Below, piece by piece: positions 52,192 through 60,715 of a stretch of 64,000 nucleotides of DNA. The notes beneath the pieces were generated by a model that was not told where the DNA came from, did no database searches, and saw only the letters and a list, made by a program, of their open reading frames with translations. The stretch comes from UKL13-2 sp038321965 (GTDB lineage Bacteria > Pseudomonadota > Gammaproteobacteria > Burkholderiales > Usitatibacteraceae): assembly GCA_038321965.1 (NCBI GenBank), contig JBBQFL010000024.1, positions 1-64,000 of the forward strand, read 5' to 3'. How positions within the stretch are numbered: the first letter of the stretch is position 1; the number at the start of each line of letters is the position of its first letter. The position numbers and the translations under genes were made by a program.

Positions 52192-52734
52192 ATGAAAAGA
52201 ATGCTGATTGGAATCGCAATGATGGCTCTGCTGGCAGCGTGCGCGAGCAAAGACCCTGCTGTTACCAAGGTGGAAACCCGCGATCCAGCGACAGGAGCCA
52301 GCGGCAACACGACCACGCCGCCGAATACTAGTGGTACAAATCAAATACCGCCGCCCACCGGTAGGCCTGGTGATGAACTGAAAGACAAAAACAATATTCT
52401 CTCCAAGCGCGTCATTTACTTCGACTACGACACCGATGCCGTCAAGTCGGAATACGCGGCTCTGATTCAGGCACACGCCAACTACCTTGCGCAAAACCGC
52501 AATCGTAAAGTGCGCCTTGAAGGACATGCCGACGAACGCGGTTCACGCGAGTACAACATGGCGCTCGGTCAGCGTCGCTCCAACGCCGTGCGCAAAGCGG
52601 CCAGTGCATTGGGTGTCGGCAACGAGCGTATTGAAACCATCAGCTTCGGCGAAGACAAGCCCAAGGCAACAGGTCACGACGAAGCTTCCTGGGCGCAGAA
52701 TCGGCGCGTTGAAATCGTCTATGACGGCGAGTAA
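52192..52734 (+). CDS. pal: Peptidoglycan-associated lipoprotein Pal
   Basis: Outer-membrane lipoprotein binding peptidoglycan and TolB/TolA. 180 aa: signal peptide and lipobox LLAAC (acylated Cys about residue 17), a Thr/Pro-rich linker, and the OmpA-like peptidoglycan-binding domain (IYFDYDTDAVKSEYAAL, VRLEGHADERGSREYNMALGQRRSNAVRKAA), with the Asp/Arg pair that contacts meso-DAP. A palindromic element (copy A) lies between it and cpoB. Confidence 0.97.
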   Translation: MKRMLIGIAMMALLAACASKDPAVTKVETRDPATGASGNTTTPPNTSGTNQIPPPTGRPGDELKDKNNILSKRVIYFDYDTDAVKSEYAALIQAHANYLAQNRNRKVRLEGHADERGSREYNMALGQRRSNAVRKAASALGVGNERIETISFGEDKPKATGHDEASWAQNRRVEIVYDGE

Positions 52735-52738
52735 GTTT

Positions 52739-52800
52739 CTCTAGATCGTTATTTGGTGCGGCGTTCGCGGCAAAAAGCGCTGCCAAGCCGCACCAATGCT
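52739..52800. repeat. REP-like palindromic element, copy A
   Basis: Starts CTCTAG just after pal, has a perfect 10-bp stem TTGGTGCGGC (52753-52762) with GCCGCACCAA (52787-52796), and ends CCAATGCT. It resembles copies B, D and F. Confidence 0.6.
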
Positions 52801-52986
52801 GGATGTGGTATTTTATCTCCGCTGCAGGCGTAGATCGTCGGCGGGGCAGTTGTGCAGTTAATGCTCCAACGCAAACACGCATGAGAGCGCGAATCAATCT
52901 ACTGTGGCGAAAGAGCGATTGCAATTTGCCATGCGCGCCACAAACAGGCTTGCACCTTCACTTATTACTTTCGAACCAATCGAACC

Positions 52987-53838
52987 ATGACCTCCCGCAA
53001 TCCATTCCACCTCATGCGCGTCACAGTGTTGATCGCCCTCAGCGCATTCAGCCTGAACGCGGTCGCGGGCCTGTTCGACGATGAAGAGGCGCGCAAAGAC
53101 CTTCGCAACTTGCGAGCGCAAATCGAGCAGCAGAATCGCGACAACGATTCGCGCCTGCAAAAGCTTGACGACTCGATCAAGAATCTGGGCATCATTCAAT
53201 TGCTAAACCAGATTGAGCAGTTGAATGCGGAGATCGCAAAATTGCGCGGGCAAGTGGAAGTCCTGTCGAATTCGGATGAGCAATTGAATAAACGTCAGCG
53301 TGATTTCTACCTCGACATCGATACCCGTTTGCGCAAACTCGAAGGGGCGACGAGCGATGCGGCTGCGGTCTCACCGATTTCAGCAGCGCCTGGCGTGGTG
53401 GCGCCTGTGACGGCCGTCGCTGCGCCGCCGCTGTCGGCTTCGCAACTCACCGCGCTACGTGCCAAGGAAGATGGCGCTTATGACGTCGGCTCAAATGCAT
53501 TCAAACGTGGCGATTACGCAGCAGCCATCCGCGCGTTCCAGACTTTTATCAAGGACTATCCGAATGGGCAATTAGTGTCGAACGCTCACTACTGGATGGG
53601 CATCAGCTATTTCAACATGCGCGATTACGGCAACGCGCGCAGCACGCAGGAGCAGTTGCTGAGGCAATATCCGGATTCGGCCAAGGCCCCGGATGCGTTA
53701 TTGGCAATGGCGAGCATCTATAGCGAAATCGGCGACACCGGCTCTGCGCGCAATGCGTTGGAAGACGTTATCGCCAAGTACCCTGGCTCGGAAGCTGCCA
53801 CCAAGGCGCGAACCCGCCTTCCCGTGCTGAGACGCTAG
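52987..53838 (+). CDS. cpoB: Tol-Pal system coordinator CpoB (YbgF)
   Basis: Periplasmic protein that coordinates peptidoglycan synthesis with outer-membrane constriction. 283 aa: signal peptide (ending NAVAG), an N-terminal coiled coil for trimerisation (about 30-115, e.g. NLRAQIEQQNRDNDSRLQKLDDSI), an Ala/Pro linker, and C-terminal TPR repeats (DVGSNAFKRGDYAAAIRAFQTFIKDYPNGQLVSNAHYWMGISYF and continuing). Typical last gene of tol-pal. Confidence 0.95.
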   Translation: MTSRNPFHLMRVTVLIALSAFSLNAVAGLFDDEEARKDLRNLRAQIEQQNRDNDSRLQKLDDSIKNLGIIQLLNQIEQLNAEIAKLRGQVEVLSNSDEQLNKRQRDFYLDIDTRLRKLEGATSDAAAVSPISAAPGVVAPVTAVAAPPLSASQLTALRAKEDGAYDVGSNAFKRGDYAAAIRAFQTFIKDYPNGQLVSNAHYWMGISYFNMRDYGNARSTQEQLLRQYPDSAKAPDALLAMASIYSEIGDTGSARNALEDVIAKYPGSEAATKARTRLPVLRR

Positions 53839-53862
53839 CCCGCCCGCAGTCAAGTCGTGAAC

Positions 53863-54576
53863 ATGCTTACAAAGATTCCTGCTGCGATGATTCGCAAAGC
53901 CGAAGGGAGGAAGGCCAGCCCGCCGCGCGCACGCGCCAATACTGTGCGGATTAATGAGATATTCTTTTCGCTGCAAGGTGAATCGAGCCGCGTCGGCGTA
54001 CCGACCGTGTTTGTGCGGCTCACCGGATGCCCGCTACGCTGTGGCTATTGCGATACCGCCTATGCATTCCACGACGGCAAAACGCGCGACATTGACGAGG
54101 TGATCGCTGAAGTAGCCAGTCATCCGACAAAGACTGTCTGCGTCACCGGCGGTGAACCGCTTGCGCAAAAAAACTGCCTCACGCTGCTTGAAAAATTGTG
54201 CGACCTGGGCTTTTCGGTATCCCTGGAAACCAGCGGTGCCATCGACATCGCCGCCGTTGATCGCCGCGTCTCGCGCATCGTCGATATCAAGACGCCGGGC
54301 TCCGGGGAGGTCGACAAAAACCGTTGGGAAAATCTGCCGCTGCTGAACCAGCGCGACGAAATCAAATTTGTCATCACCACCGAGGACGACTATCGATGGG
54401 CAGCAGCGTTACTCGCGAAGGAAAAATTGGCCGCACGCGCACCGGTGCTGTTCTCACCTTCTTTCCATGACGTGAGCACTGCCCAGCTCGCCGAATGGAT
54501 TCTGCGCGATGGCCTCAATGTGCGCATGCAAATCCAGCTCCACAAGATTATCTGGGGCGAGAAGCGCGGCGTGTGA
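53863..54576 (+). CDS. queE: 7-carboxy-7-deazaguanine synthase QueE
   Basis: Radical-SAM enzyme of queuosine and archaeosine synthesis forming 7-carboxy-7-deazaguanine. 237 aa from ATG 53863 (GTG 53857 is an alternative; neither has a clear ribosome-binding site). The [4Fe-4S]-binding CPLRCGYCDTAYAF (C-x3-C-x2-C) is intact, preceded by INEIFFSLQGESSRVGVPTVFVRLTG. The SAM-binding VTGGEPL and the LETSGA segment follow. queC begins two bases after the stop. Confidence 0.94.
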   Translation: MLTKIPAAMIRKAEGRKASPPRARANTVRINEIFFSLQGESSRVGVPTVFVRLTGCPLRCGYCDTAYAFHDGKTRDIDEVIAEVASHPTKTVCVTGGEPLAQKNCLTLLEKLCDLGFSVSLETSGAIDIAAVDRRVSRIVDIKTPGSGEVDKNRWENLPLLNQRDEIKFVITTEDDYRWAAALLAKEKLAARAPVLFSPSFHDVSTAQLAEWILRDGLNVRMQIQLHKIIWGEKRGV

Positions 54577-54578
54577 CG

Positions 54579-55262
54579 ATGACAGAAGCGAAAATGGCAC
54601 GTGCTGTGGTGCTGCTTTCCGGCGGCCTTGATTCGGCTACCGTTCTGGCGATGGCGCGGGAGCAGGGCTATGAATCCTACGCCCTGTCGTTCGATTATGG
54701 ACAGCGTCACCGCTCGGAATTGCAGGCGGCGGCACGTGTTGCCGCGGCGCTTGGGGCGAAGGAGCATCGAGTGGTCCGGCTTGATCTCACCGGCTGGGGC
54801 GGCTCGGCGTTGACCGATAACGCTATCGCCGTACCCACCACACCGATGCCCGGCATTCCAGTAACGTATGTGCCCGCACGCAACACTATTTTCTTGTCTC
54901 TGGCACTCGCCTGGGCGGAAACACTTGGCGCGCCCAATATTTTCGCCGGCATGAACGCGGTGGACTATTCGGGCTATCCCGATTGTCGGCCGGATTACAT
55001 CGCTGCGTTCCAAACGATGGCGCGGCTTGCGACTCGCGCGGGCGTTGAGGGCGAGCAACTCGTCATCCATACACCGATCATTCACATGGGTAAGGCCGAT
55101 ATCGTGCGCGAAGGCACGCGGTTGGGCGTAGATTACGCGTTGACGGTGTCGTGTTACCAAGCCGACGCAGAGGGGCGTGCGTGCTCGGTTTGTGATTCCT
55201 GCCGGCTGCGCAAGGATGGATTTGTCGCCGCCGGCGTGGCGGATGCGACGCGTTACGCCTGA
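54579..55262 (+). CDS. queC: 7-cyano-7-deazaguanine synthase QueC
   Basis: ATP-dependent amidation and dehydration enzyme making preQ0 from the QueE product. 227 aa with PP-loop SGGLDSAT (about residues 14-21) and the C-terminal zinc site of four cysteines in SCYQADAEGRACSVCDSCRLRKDGF. ATG 54579 is chosen because it follows the queE stop by two bases; the upstream frame lies in queE. An internal ATG five codons in is also possible. Ends the que pair. Confidence 0.95.
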   Translation: MTEAKMARAVVLLSGGLDSATVLAMAREQGYESYALSFDYGQRHRSELQAAARVAAALGAKEHRVVRLDLTGWGGSALTDNAIAVPTTPMPGIPVTYVPARNTIFLSLALAWAETLGAPNIFAGMNAVDYSGYPDCRPDYIAAFQTMARLATRAGVEGEQLVIHTPIIHMGKADIVREGTRLGVDYALTVSCYQADAEGRACSVCDSCRLRKDGFVAAGVADATRYA

Positions 55263-55402
55263 AGCCTTTCGAGGTTTATGCAATCAAACATTCGCGGCGT
55301 CTGTTTCTGTAGAAGTTGGCTCGACTGTAAAATGAGTTGATCCAATCGACGGGCCGTCGGCAGCCTTTAGATGGCCCACAACTTCACACCAGACACAATC
55401 CA

Positions 55403-56521
55403 ATGACTACACCCAATCTCGCCTCAACCGTCGCCTGGATGGGTTTCACCATCGCTTTCATTCTTGGTGCAATTTCCGCGCGCACCCAGTTCTGCACACT
55501 GGGGGCGGTATCGGACATCGTCAACATGAATGACTTCACACGCATGCGCATGTGGGTGTTGGCCATGGCGGTGGCGATGTTGGGCTCTCAGGCACTGTAT
55601 GCGGCCGATCTGATCGATCTTTCGAAGTCGTTCTATACGCGCTCCAGTCTCACCTGGCTGTCATATGTGGTGGGCGGCCTGATGTTCGGCGTCGGCATGA
55701 CGTTGGCAAGCGGCTGCGGAAGCCGTACGCTGGTGCGCATCGGCGGCGGCAACCTGAAATCCATCGTCGTGTTTGCGTTTCTGGCGATTGCCGCCTACAT
55801 GACCATGAAGGGCCTGTTTGGCGTGTGGCGGGTCAATACGGTGGATGCGGTGGCCATCGATTTATCGCAGCATGGCGTTGCGACGCAAGAGATCGGCGCG
55901 CTGCTTTCGCCGATATTTGGTGTAAGCAAGAAAGCCGCACAGATTCTCATCGCCTGTTTGATCGCCGTGCCGATGCTGGGCTTCGTGGTGTTCAACCGTG
56001 ACTTTCGCGCCAGCCTTGACGCCTGGCTTGGCGGCTTGGGATACGGCCTCGCCGTTGTCGTCGGCTGGTTCATCACTGCACACATCGGCTTCGGCGAAAA
56101 CGCCGACACACTGGAGAATATGTTTTTTGGTACCAACAGCCGCGTCGCCGAGTCGCTCACCTTTGTCGCGCCTTATGGTTACAGCTTGGAGCTGCTGATG
56201 CTATGGAGCGACAAGTCACTGGCAGTCACGTTTGGCATCGCAACCACGCTAGGCATGATTCTGGGTTCGCTCGCCTATTCACTGTTGACGAAGCGTTTCC
56301 GCTTGGAAGGCTTCGCCAGCATCGACGACACCCGTAACCACATCATCGGCGCAATGTTGATGGGCGCGGGTGGTGTCACCGCGATGGGCTGCACGATCGG
56401 TCAGGGTGTCAGCGGTTTGTCGACGCTGGCGGTGGGGTCTTTCCTTGCGCTCGCGGCAATGATCGTTGGGTGTGGCGCGACGTTGAAGTATCAGTACTGG
56501 AAAATGATGCAGGAGGTGTAG
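55403..56521 (+). CDS. YeeE/YedE family sulfur-compound transporter
   Basis: A 372 aa membrane protein with nine or so hydrophobic helices and the conserved cysteines of the YeeE/YedE family: Cys in RTQFCTLGAVSD, in LASGCGSRTLVRIGGGN and in AMGCTIGQGVSG. In the well-studied members these cysteines relay thiosulfate across the membrane. The substrate here is inferred. No TsuB/TusA partner is visible next to it. ATG 55403 is preferred over the upstream frame from 55337. With the fccB pair this suggests inorganic sulfur use. Confidence 0.9.
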   Translation: MTTPNLASTVAWMGFTIAFILGAISARTQFCTLGAVSDIVNMNDFTRMRMWVLAMAVAMLGSQALYAADLIDLSKSFYTRSSLTWLSYVVGGLMFGVGMTLASGCGSRTLVRIGGGNLKSIVVFAFLAIAAYMTMKGLFGVWRVNTVDAVAIDLSQHGVATQEIGALLSPIFGVSKKAAQILIACLIAVPMLGFVVFNRDFRASLDAWLGGLGYGLAVVVGWFITAHIGFGENADTLENMFFGTNSRVAESLTFVAPYGYSLELLMLWSDKSLAVTFGIATTLGMILGSLAYSLLTKRFRLEGFASIDDTRNHIIGAMLMGAGGVTAMGCTIGQGVSGLSTLAVGSFLALAAMIVGCGATLKYQYWKMMQEV

Positions 56522-56570
56522 CGGCGCTAGCCCACTCTGCCGCACGAGAAGGCGATCCAGCCGCCCAGCG

Positions 56571-56882
56571 TTAGATTTCCTTTGAATCGAACATGAGCAA
56601 GCTCACGCCCCCCGTGGCGAAATTCTGCAAGTCTCCCGCTGTCGCGGCGCCTTGTGGAGAAGCCAGTGCTGCCTGAATAGCCTGCATGGAATCAAACGTA
56701 AGGGTAGCAGCAAGATGGTAGGGCGTCGCGCCGGAAATATCGCTGACTTTCCCGCTGCTGACTTCATATCGACGCAAGCCGGGAAGCGTCTTGGCGAGGG
56801 GAACATGATTGGCGTAATAGTACTTGTCGAATGCGGCAACGTCTTTGGGCGGGCTATACAGGGCAATGACTCTTGCTGACAT
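56571..56882 (-). CDS. EthD-family protein
   Basis: A 103 aa ferredoxin-like dimeric barrel protein with the EthD pattern: FDKYYYANHVPLAKTLPGLRRYEVSSGK near the N-terminus and AIQAALASPQGAATAGDLQNFATGGVSLLM at the end. EthD proteins were first noted in ether-degradation operons, but most are of unknown role. It is monocistronic, 92 bases downstream of the sensor kinase gene on the same strand. Confidence 0.82.
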   Translation of the reverse strand: MSARVIALYSPPKDVAAFDKYYYANHVPLAKTLPGLRRYEVSSGKVSDISGATPYHLAATLTFDSMQAIQAALASPQGAATAGDLQNFATGGVSLLMFDSKEI

Positions 56883-56975
56883 TTCCTTCTCCTTGATGGT
56901 GAATCCTGAGACGTCGATACGAACGAATTTCCCGCTGGCTTGAACGCGAAAACAACGCGGCCTTAGTGGTTCAAA

Positions 56976-58319
56976 CTAGTTTCGCGGGAACAGCACACTA
57001 ATGAGTGTACCGCCAAGTTCCGCGCTGTCGCCAACTTCGATCTGTGCTCCGTGGGCATTGGCCACCTCTCTGACAATGGCGAGTCCCAATCCGCTGCCCT
57101 CACCTTGCTCGGGGCGCGACCGATAAAAGCGCTCGAAAATACGTCCTCGTTCCGCTTGCGCAATACCGGGCCCGCTGTCTTCCACAGACAGCCAGGCGGT
57201 ATCTTGAAGTTGGCCGCATTTGACGGTCACGGTACCGTGCAGCGGCGTATATCGCAGCGCATTATCGACGAGGTTGCTGATCATCTCCTCCAGCCACACT
57301 GGCTCTCCCCGGGTCAGCGCCGGCTGGAGTGCGAATCCCAAATCGATGTCGCGCGCGCGCGCGTTCGGCAGCCATCGCTCAGCCGCATGGCTGATGAGTC
57401 CCTGCAATTCGACCTGCTGTGGGTTTTGTGCGGGACCGGATTCGAGGCGGTTCAGCATCAACACGTTGTGAGCCAGTTTCGACAAATGCCGAGCGCTGGC
57501 CGCGATGCGCTTCAGTGCGCCCTGCGGGTCATTGGAACGCAACGCAGATTCGGCCTCGGCCCGCAATGCCGCAATCGGCGTGCGCAACTGATGTGAGGCG
57601 TCGGCGATGAGATGCCGCTGCCGGTCCAATGTCGATGAAAGCCGTTCCAGCAAATCATTCGTATCCGCAATCAGCGGGCGCAACTCTAGGGGCACGGTAT
57701 TGAGTGGAATGGGGCGCATGTCAGCTTGCGAGCGCTTGACCAGCTCCTCGCGTACCACGCCGATACCCCCCAAACCGTGGCCAATCGCATAGCGCATCAC
57801 AAGAATGGTCATGATGACCAGAAGCAGCTCGGGCAACAACATCGCCAGCAGAATTTCCCGGATGAGTTTGTCGCGCTTGACGAGTGTCTCGATCACGATG
57901 ACCGTGAAGCTGACACCTTCTCGATCGGCCATCACCGACACGGCGCGCACGCCCTGACCGGAAAACTCGGCATCGTAGTAATGCGCCTGGTCTTTGCGCG
58001 CAACATCCGGCGCTGCAGGCAGCCCTGCAGTGCCTGCGATTTTGGCGCCGTTGGGGCCGATAACAGCATAGAACAATCGATCCAGATTGTCATAGAGCAA
58101 TACCTGCTCGGTGCTCAGTGAAAGCTGCAAATCGATGCGTCCATCGACGTGTCTTACTTGCGTTGCAACCGATTGTGCAGCATCCAGTAACGCACGGTCG
58201 TAGGCGAGACTGGCAGCGCGATGGGCGACCTCATAGGCGATTACGCCGCCGACACCAACCAGCGCGAGTGAGGTCGGTAACAGCCATGTCAGCAGTTGCC
58301 CGGCGAGACTACGGGCCAT
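56976..58319 (-). CDS. Sensor histidine kinase, TctE-like
   Basis: A 447 aa membrane kinase: helices near residues 10-30 and about 150-175, a periplasmic TctE/2CSK-like sensing region (about 35-150), HAMP, His243 in LIADASHQLRTPIAALRAE, N-box ISNLVDNALRYTP, and G-boxes VEDSGPGIAQ and GEGSGLGLAIVREVANAHGA. The subfamily senses tricarboxylates in the studied TctE, but no tctABC genes are near, so the signal is unknown. The start at 58319 overlaps the response-regulator stop by 11 bases. Confidence 0.93.
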   Translation of the reverse strand: MARSLAGQLLTWLLPTSLALVGVGGVIAYEVAHRAASLAYDRALLDAAQSVATQVRHVDGRIDLQLSLSTEQVLLYDNLDRLFYAVIGPNGAKIAGTAGLPAAPDVARKDQAHYYDAEFSGQGVRAVSVMADREGVSFTVIVIETLVKRDKLIREILLAMLLPELLLVIMTILVMRYAIGHGLGGIGVVREELVKRSQADMRPIPLNTVPLELRPLIADTNDLLERLSSTLDRQRHLIADASHQLRTPIAALRAEAESALRSNDPQGALKRIAASARHLSKLAHNVLMLNRLESGPAQNPQQVELQGLISHAAERWLPNARARDIDLGFALQPALTRGEPVWLEEMISNLVDNALRYTPLHGTVTVKCGQLQDTAWLSVEDSGPGIAQAERGRIFERFYRSRPEQGEGSGLGLAIVREVANAHGAQIEVGDSAELGGTLISVLFPRN

Positions 58320-58983
58320 CGATGGCTTCCACCGAATAGCCCAGACCACGCACAGAACGTACGGTGACGCCCGAGTCATTGAGCTTGCTGCGCAGACGTG
58401 AAATTACTTTTTCAAGCGCGTTGACCGAATTGGGTTCGTCCCACCCATACAACGCGTCCATCAGGTGCTCCTTGGTAACAATCCGACCACTGCGTGCCGC
58501 GAGATAGGCCAACGCCGCCCATTCGCGCGCATTCAGGTCGAGCGCCGCGTTGCCGACAAAGGCGCGCTGTCCGTTCAGATCCAGCCGCAGTTTCCCCAGT
58601 ACGATTTCCGGGTCCGTGATCCCCTGGCTTCGCCGGATCAGTGCGCGCACCCGTGCCTCCAGCTCTTCGATTGCACCGGATTTCACCAGGTAATCATCGG
58701 CTCCCAGATTCAGCAACCGTACGCGTTCGTCGACGGCCTCTCTTGCAGAAAGTACCAGCACCGGCATTTTCTGTTTGCGCGCACGACAACGTCGCAATAC
58801 ATCGGTGCCGTCATCGTCGGGCAGGCCGAGATCAAGAATCATGAGTTCATAGAGTTGAGAGCCCAACCAGTGATCGGCCTCCTTGCCGGTGTGCGCGATA
58901 TCCACTGCATAGCCGGATTGCCGCAACGCACGTGCCAGCGCATCTGCCAAGGGAATGTTGTCTTCAACCAGAAGGATTCGCAT
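58309..58983 (-). CDS. Response regulator, TctD/OmpR family
   Basis: A 224 aa regulator: receiver with Asp51 in MILDLGLPDDDG, and a C-terminal winged helix (LNAREWAALAYLAARSGRIVTKEHLMDALYG ... VISRLRSKL ... VRSVRGLGYSVE). The switch Lys101 is followed by Ser instead of the usual Pro (LVKSGAIEEL), unlike most OmpR-family members. It is the first gene of the kinase pair; the beta-barrel remnant lies 13 bases upstream on the same strand and may share a promoter. Confidence 0.93.
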   Translation of the reverse strand: MRILLVEDNIPLADALARALRQSGYAVDIAHTGKEADHWLGSQLYELMILDLGLPDDDGTDVLRRCRARKQKMPVLVLSAREAVDERVRLLNLGADDYLVKSGAIEELEARVRALIRRSQGITDPEIVLGKLRLDLNGQRAFVGNAALDLNAREWAALAYLAARSGRIVTKEHLMDALYGWDEPNSVNALEKVISRLRSKLNDSGVTVRSVRGLGYSVEAIDGP

Positions 58984-58996
58984 TTGATCCAGTTCG

Positions 58997-59344
58997 TTAG
59001 TGAGCCAAGTCAGGGAATTCGAATCGCATGCCGCTGCTCATCCGGCAGCCGTCGCTGCCCATGCTGCGTTGTGTGCCCAGCGAAGTAGTCAACTGAAGAT
59101 ACTTCGGAACCGCCCACCAGCGCAATCCGCACTGCACACTTTGACGATCACCGCGCTGCCCGAACAATGCGGCCACGACCATCCAACGGGGCGAAACTTC
59201 ATGTTCGACCGCGATCGCACACGTCGGCTTGGTCCGCTGCGTGTCGCCGTCAGCTTCACGATCAAAAATCACGCCAAGATTTGCGTGTAGCGCGGTTGCA
59301 CCCATCTGCCGCGCAATGCGAAACTTGGCACAAAACTCCAGCAA
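58997..59344 (-). pseudogene. 3' remnant of an outer-membrane beta-barrel gene
   Basis: A 115-codon frame without a good start (TTG at 59344; the frame is open upstream only to 59395). The translation looks like the C-terminal third of a beta barrel: alternating hydrophobic and polar strands (KFRIARQMGATALHANLGV, SPRWMVVAALFGQRGDRQSVQCGLRWWAVPKYLQLTTSL, MSSGMRFEF), of the kind seen in transporter-like or MetA-pathway-type porins. The 5' part appears to be missing, and a palindromic repeat (copy F) lies at the break. It is on the same strand as the response regulator, 13 bases upstream. Confidence 0.45.
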
Positions 59345-59389
59345 TGGCGCGCCTTTCAGGCATGAATGCCGCCGAGAGGCGCGCCAAAT
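59344..59389. repeat. REP-like palindromic element, copy F
   Basis: A GGCGCGCCT/AGGCGCGCC stem with an inner GGCAT/ATGCC pair, and a right half (ATGCCGCCGAGAGGCGCGCC) resembling copy B. It sits at the truncated end of the beta-barrel remnant. Confidence 0.45.
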
Positions 59390-59424
59390 GACGATCTACA
59401 GTTTTGAGAATACCCCTTCTGGCG

Positions 59425-60618
59425 TTAAGGTTCATATGGAGCCGTTGGCGCCGCGAAGATGATCGCCAAGGCAAGTAGGCAAAAGACTGAGCCCGCAAGA
59501 AAGGTAAAGGGCGCCCCTATTTGATCCCAAATCAAACCAGCCAATCCGCTGGCGGCTAGCAGCGCCACGCCGCTGGCGAGGTTAAAGAAACCGAACGCGG
59601 TGCCGCGCAAATCTTCTGGCGCAGTGTCGGCGACCATGGTGGCGAGTAGCCCTTGGGTCAGGCCCAGATGCAGACCCCAGAGCACGATTCCCACCAGCAT
59701 CCACGACCAGTGGTTGCTATAGGCGAGCGCGCAATCGGCGGCGGCGAGTGTGACGAGGCCGGCCACCAGGAGTGAAGTATGGCGGGTGGTGTCTGCGAGC
59801 TTACCGAACGGATAGGCGCTAATCGCATAGACGATATTCATGGCGATTAGTACCAGGGGCGTAAAGGCAAGCGGTAGGCCACCTTCGTGCGCTCGCAGTA
59901 CCAGAAACGCTTCGCTGAACCGCGCCATGGTGAATACGCCGCCAATAGCGACCACCCACCAGTAAGCCTTGCCGAGCCGCCGCAAATTTTCACGTTTGAT
60001 CGGGTTAACGCGCTTGGCAGTGTTTGGTCGATCAGGTTCCTGGACGCCGAAAAACAGTAATGCGACTGCCAGCACCGCCGGAATGACGGCGATCCAAAAC
60101 ACCATGCGGAAATCATTGGCCCACAGCACCATCAGCCCCATGGCGAGCAGCGGGCCGAGAAATGCGCCCACGGTATCGAGCGACTGGCGCAAACCAAACG
60201 CGGCGCCCCGCAAATTTGGTGGCGCAATGTCTGCTACCAGTGCGTCGCGCGGCGCACCGCGAATGCCTTTGCCGACGCGATCCAGCAAACGCGCCGTCAC
60301 CAGGACATCCAGCGATGCCGCCAGCGCAAACAGCGGCTTTGCAATCGCACCGAGCCCGTATCCCATGACCGCCAAGGGCTTACGCTTTCCCCAATAGTCG
60401 CTTAGCGCGCCGGAGAATACTTTCACGATCAGTGCAGTTGCCTCGGCCGCACCTTCAATGAGTCCTACCGCAAACACACTGGCACCCAGTGTTGTGACCA
60501 TGAACACCGGCAACAGGCTGTGAATCAGCTCTGAAGAAATATCCATCAGCAGACTGACGAAACCCAGTGCCCAGATGGCGGGCGGGATGCGGCGTAGCGT
60601 GCTGAACTTCATATCCAA
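59425..60618 (-). CDS. MFS transporter
   Basis: A 397 aa major-facilitator protein with 12 predicted helices. The inter-helix motif between TM2 and TM3 is present (FSGALSDYWGKRKPLAVMGYG, GxLxDxxGRR-like), and the DRVGKGIRGAPRDALVADIAPPNLRGAAFGLRQSLDTVG segment marks a subgroup often annotated as MFS with unknown substrate. The C-terminal half contains GTAFGFFNLASGVALLAASGLAGLIWD. The start at 60618 (ATG) is near a REP-like element. Stand-alone gene. Confidence 0.9.
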   Translation of the reverse strand: MDMKFSTLRRIPPAIWALGFVSLLMDISSELIHSLLPVFMVTTLGASVFAVGLIEGAAEATALIVKVFSGALSDYWGKRKPLAVMGYGLGAIAKPLFALAASLDVLVTARLLDRVGKGIRGAPRDALVADIAPPNLRGAAFGLRQSLDTVGAFLGPLLAMGLMVLWANDFRMVFWIAVIPAVLAVALLFFGVQEPDRPNTAKRVNPIKRENLRRLGKAYWWVVAIGGVFTMARFSEAFLVLRAHEGGLPLAFTPLVLIAMNIVYAISAYPFGKLADTTRHTSLLVAGLVTLAAADCALAYSNHWSWMLVGIVLWGLHLGLTQGLLATMVADTAPEDLRGTAFGFFNLASGVALLAASGLAGLIWDQIGAPFTFLAGSVFCLLALAIIFAAPTAPYEP

Positions 60619-60668
60619 TGGTGCGCCTTAAGGGTGTAGGGACAGCTCGCCGAAAGCGGCGCCGCTAT
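60619..60668. repeat. REP-like palindromic element, copy D
   Basis: Similar in order to copy B: TGGTGCG, GTGTAGG, then GCTCGCCGAAAGCGGCGCCGCTAT. It lies between the MFS start and the end of the ParA gene. Confidence 0.4.
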
Positions 60669-60715
60669 TTCACGCCTCGTGGATACTTAGCGCGAAAGCG
60701 TGGATGGCGCAATGA

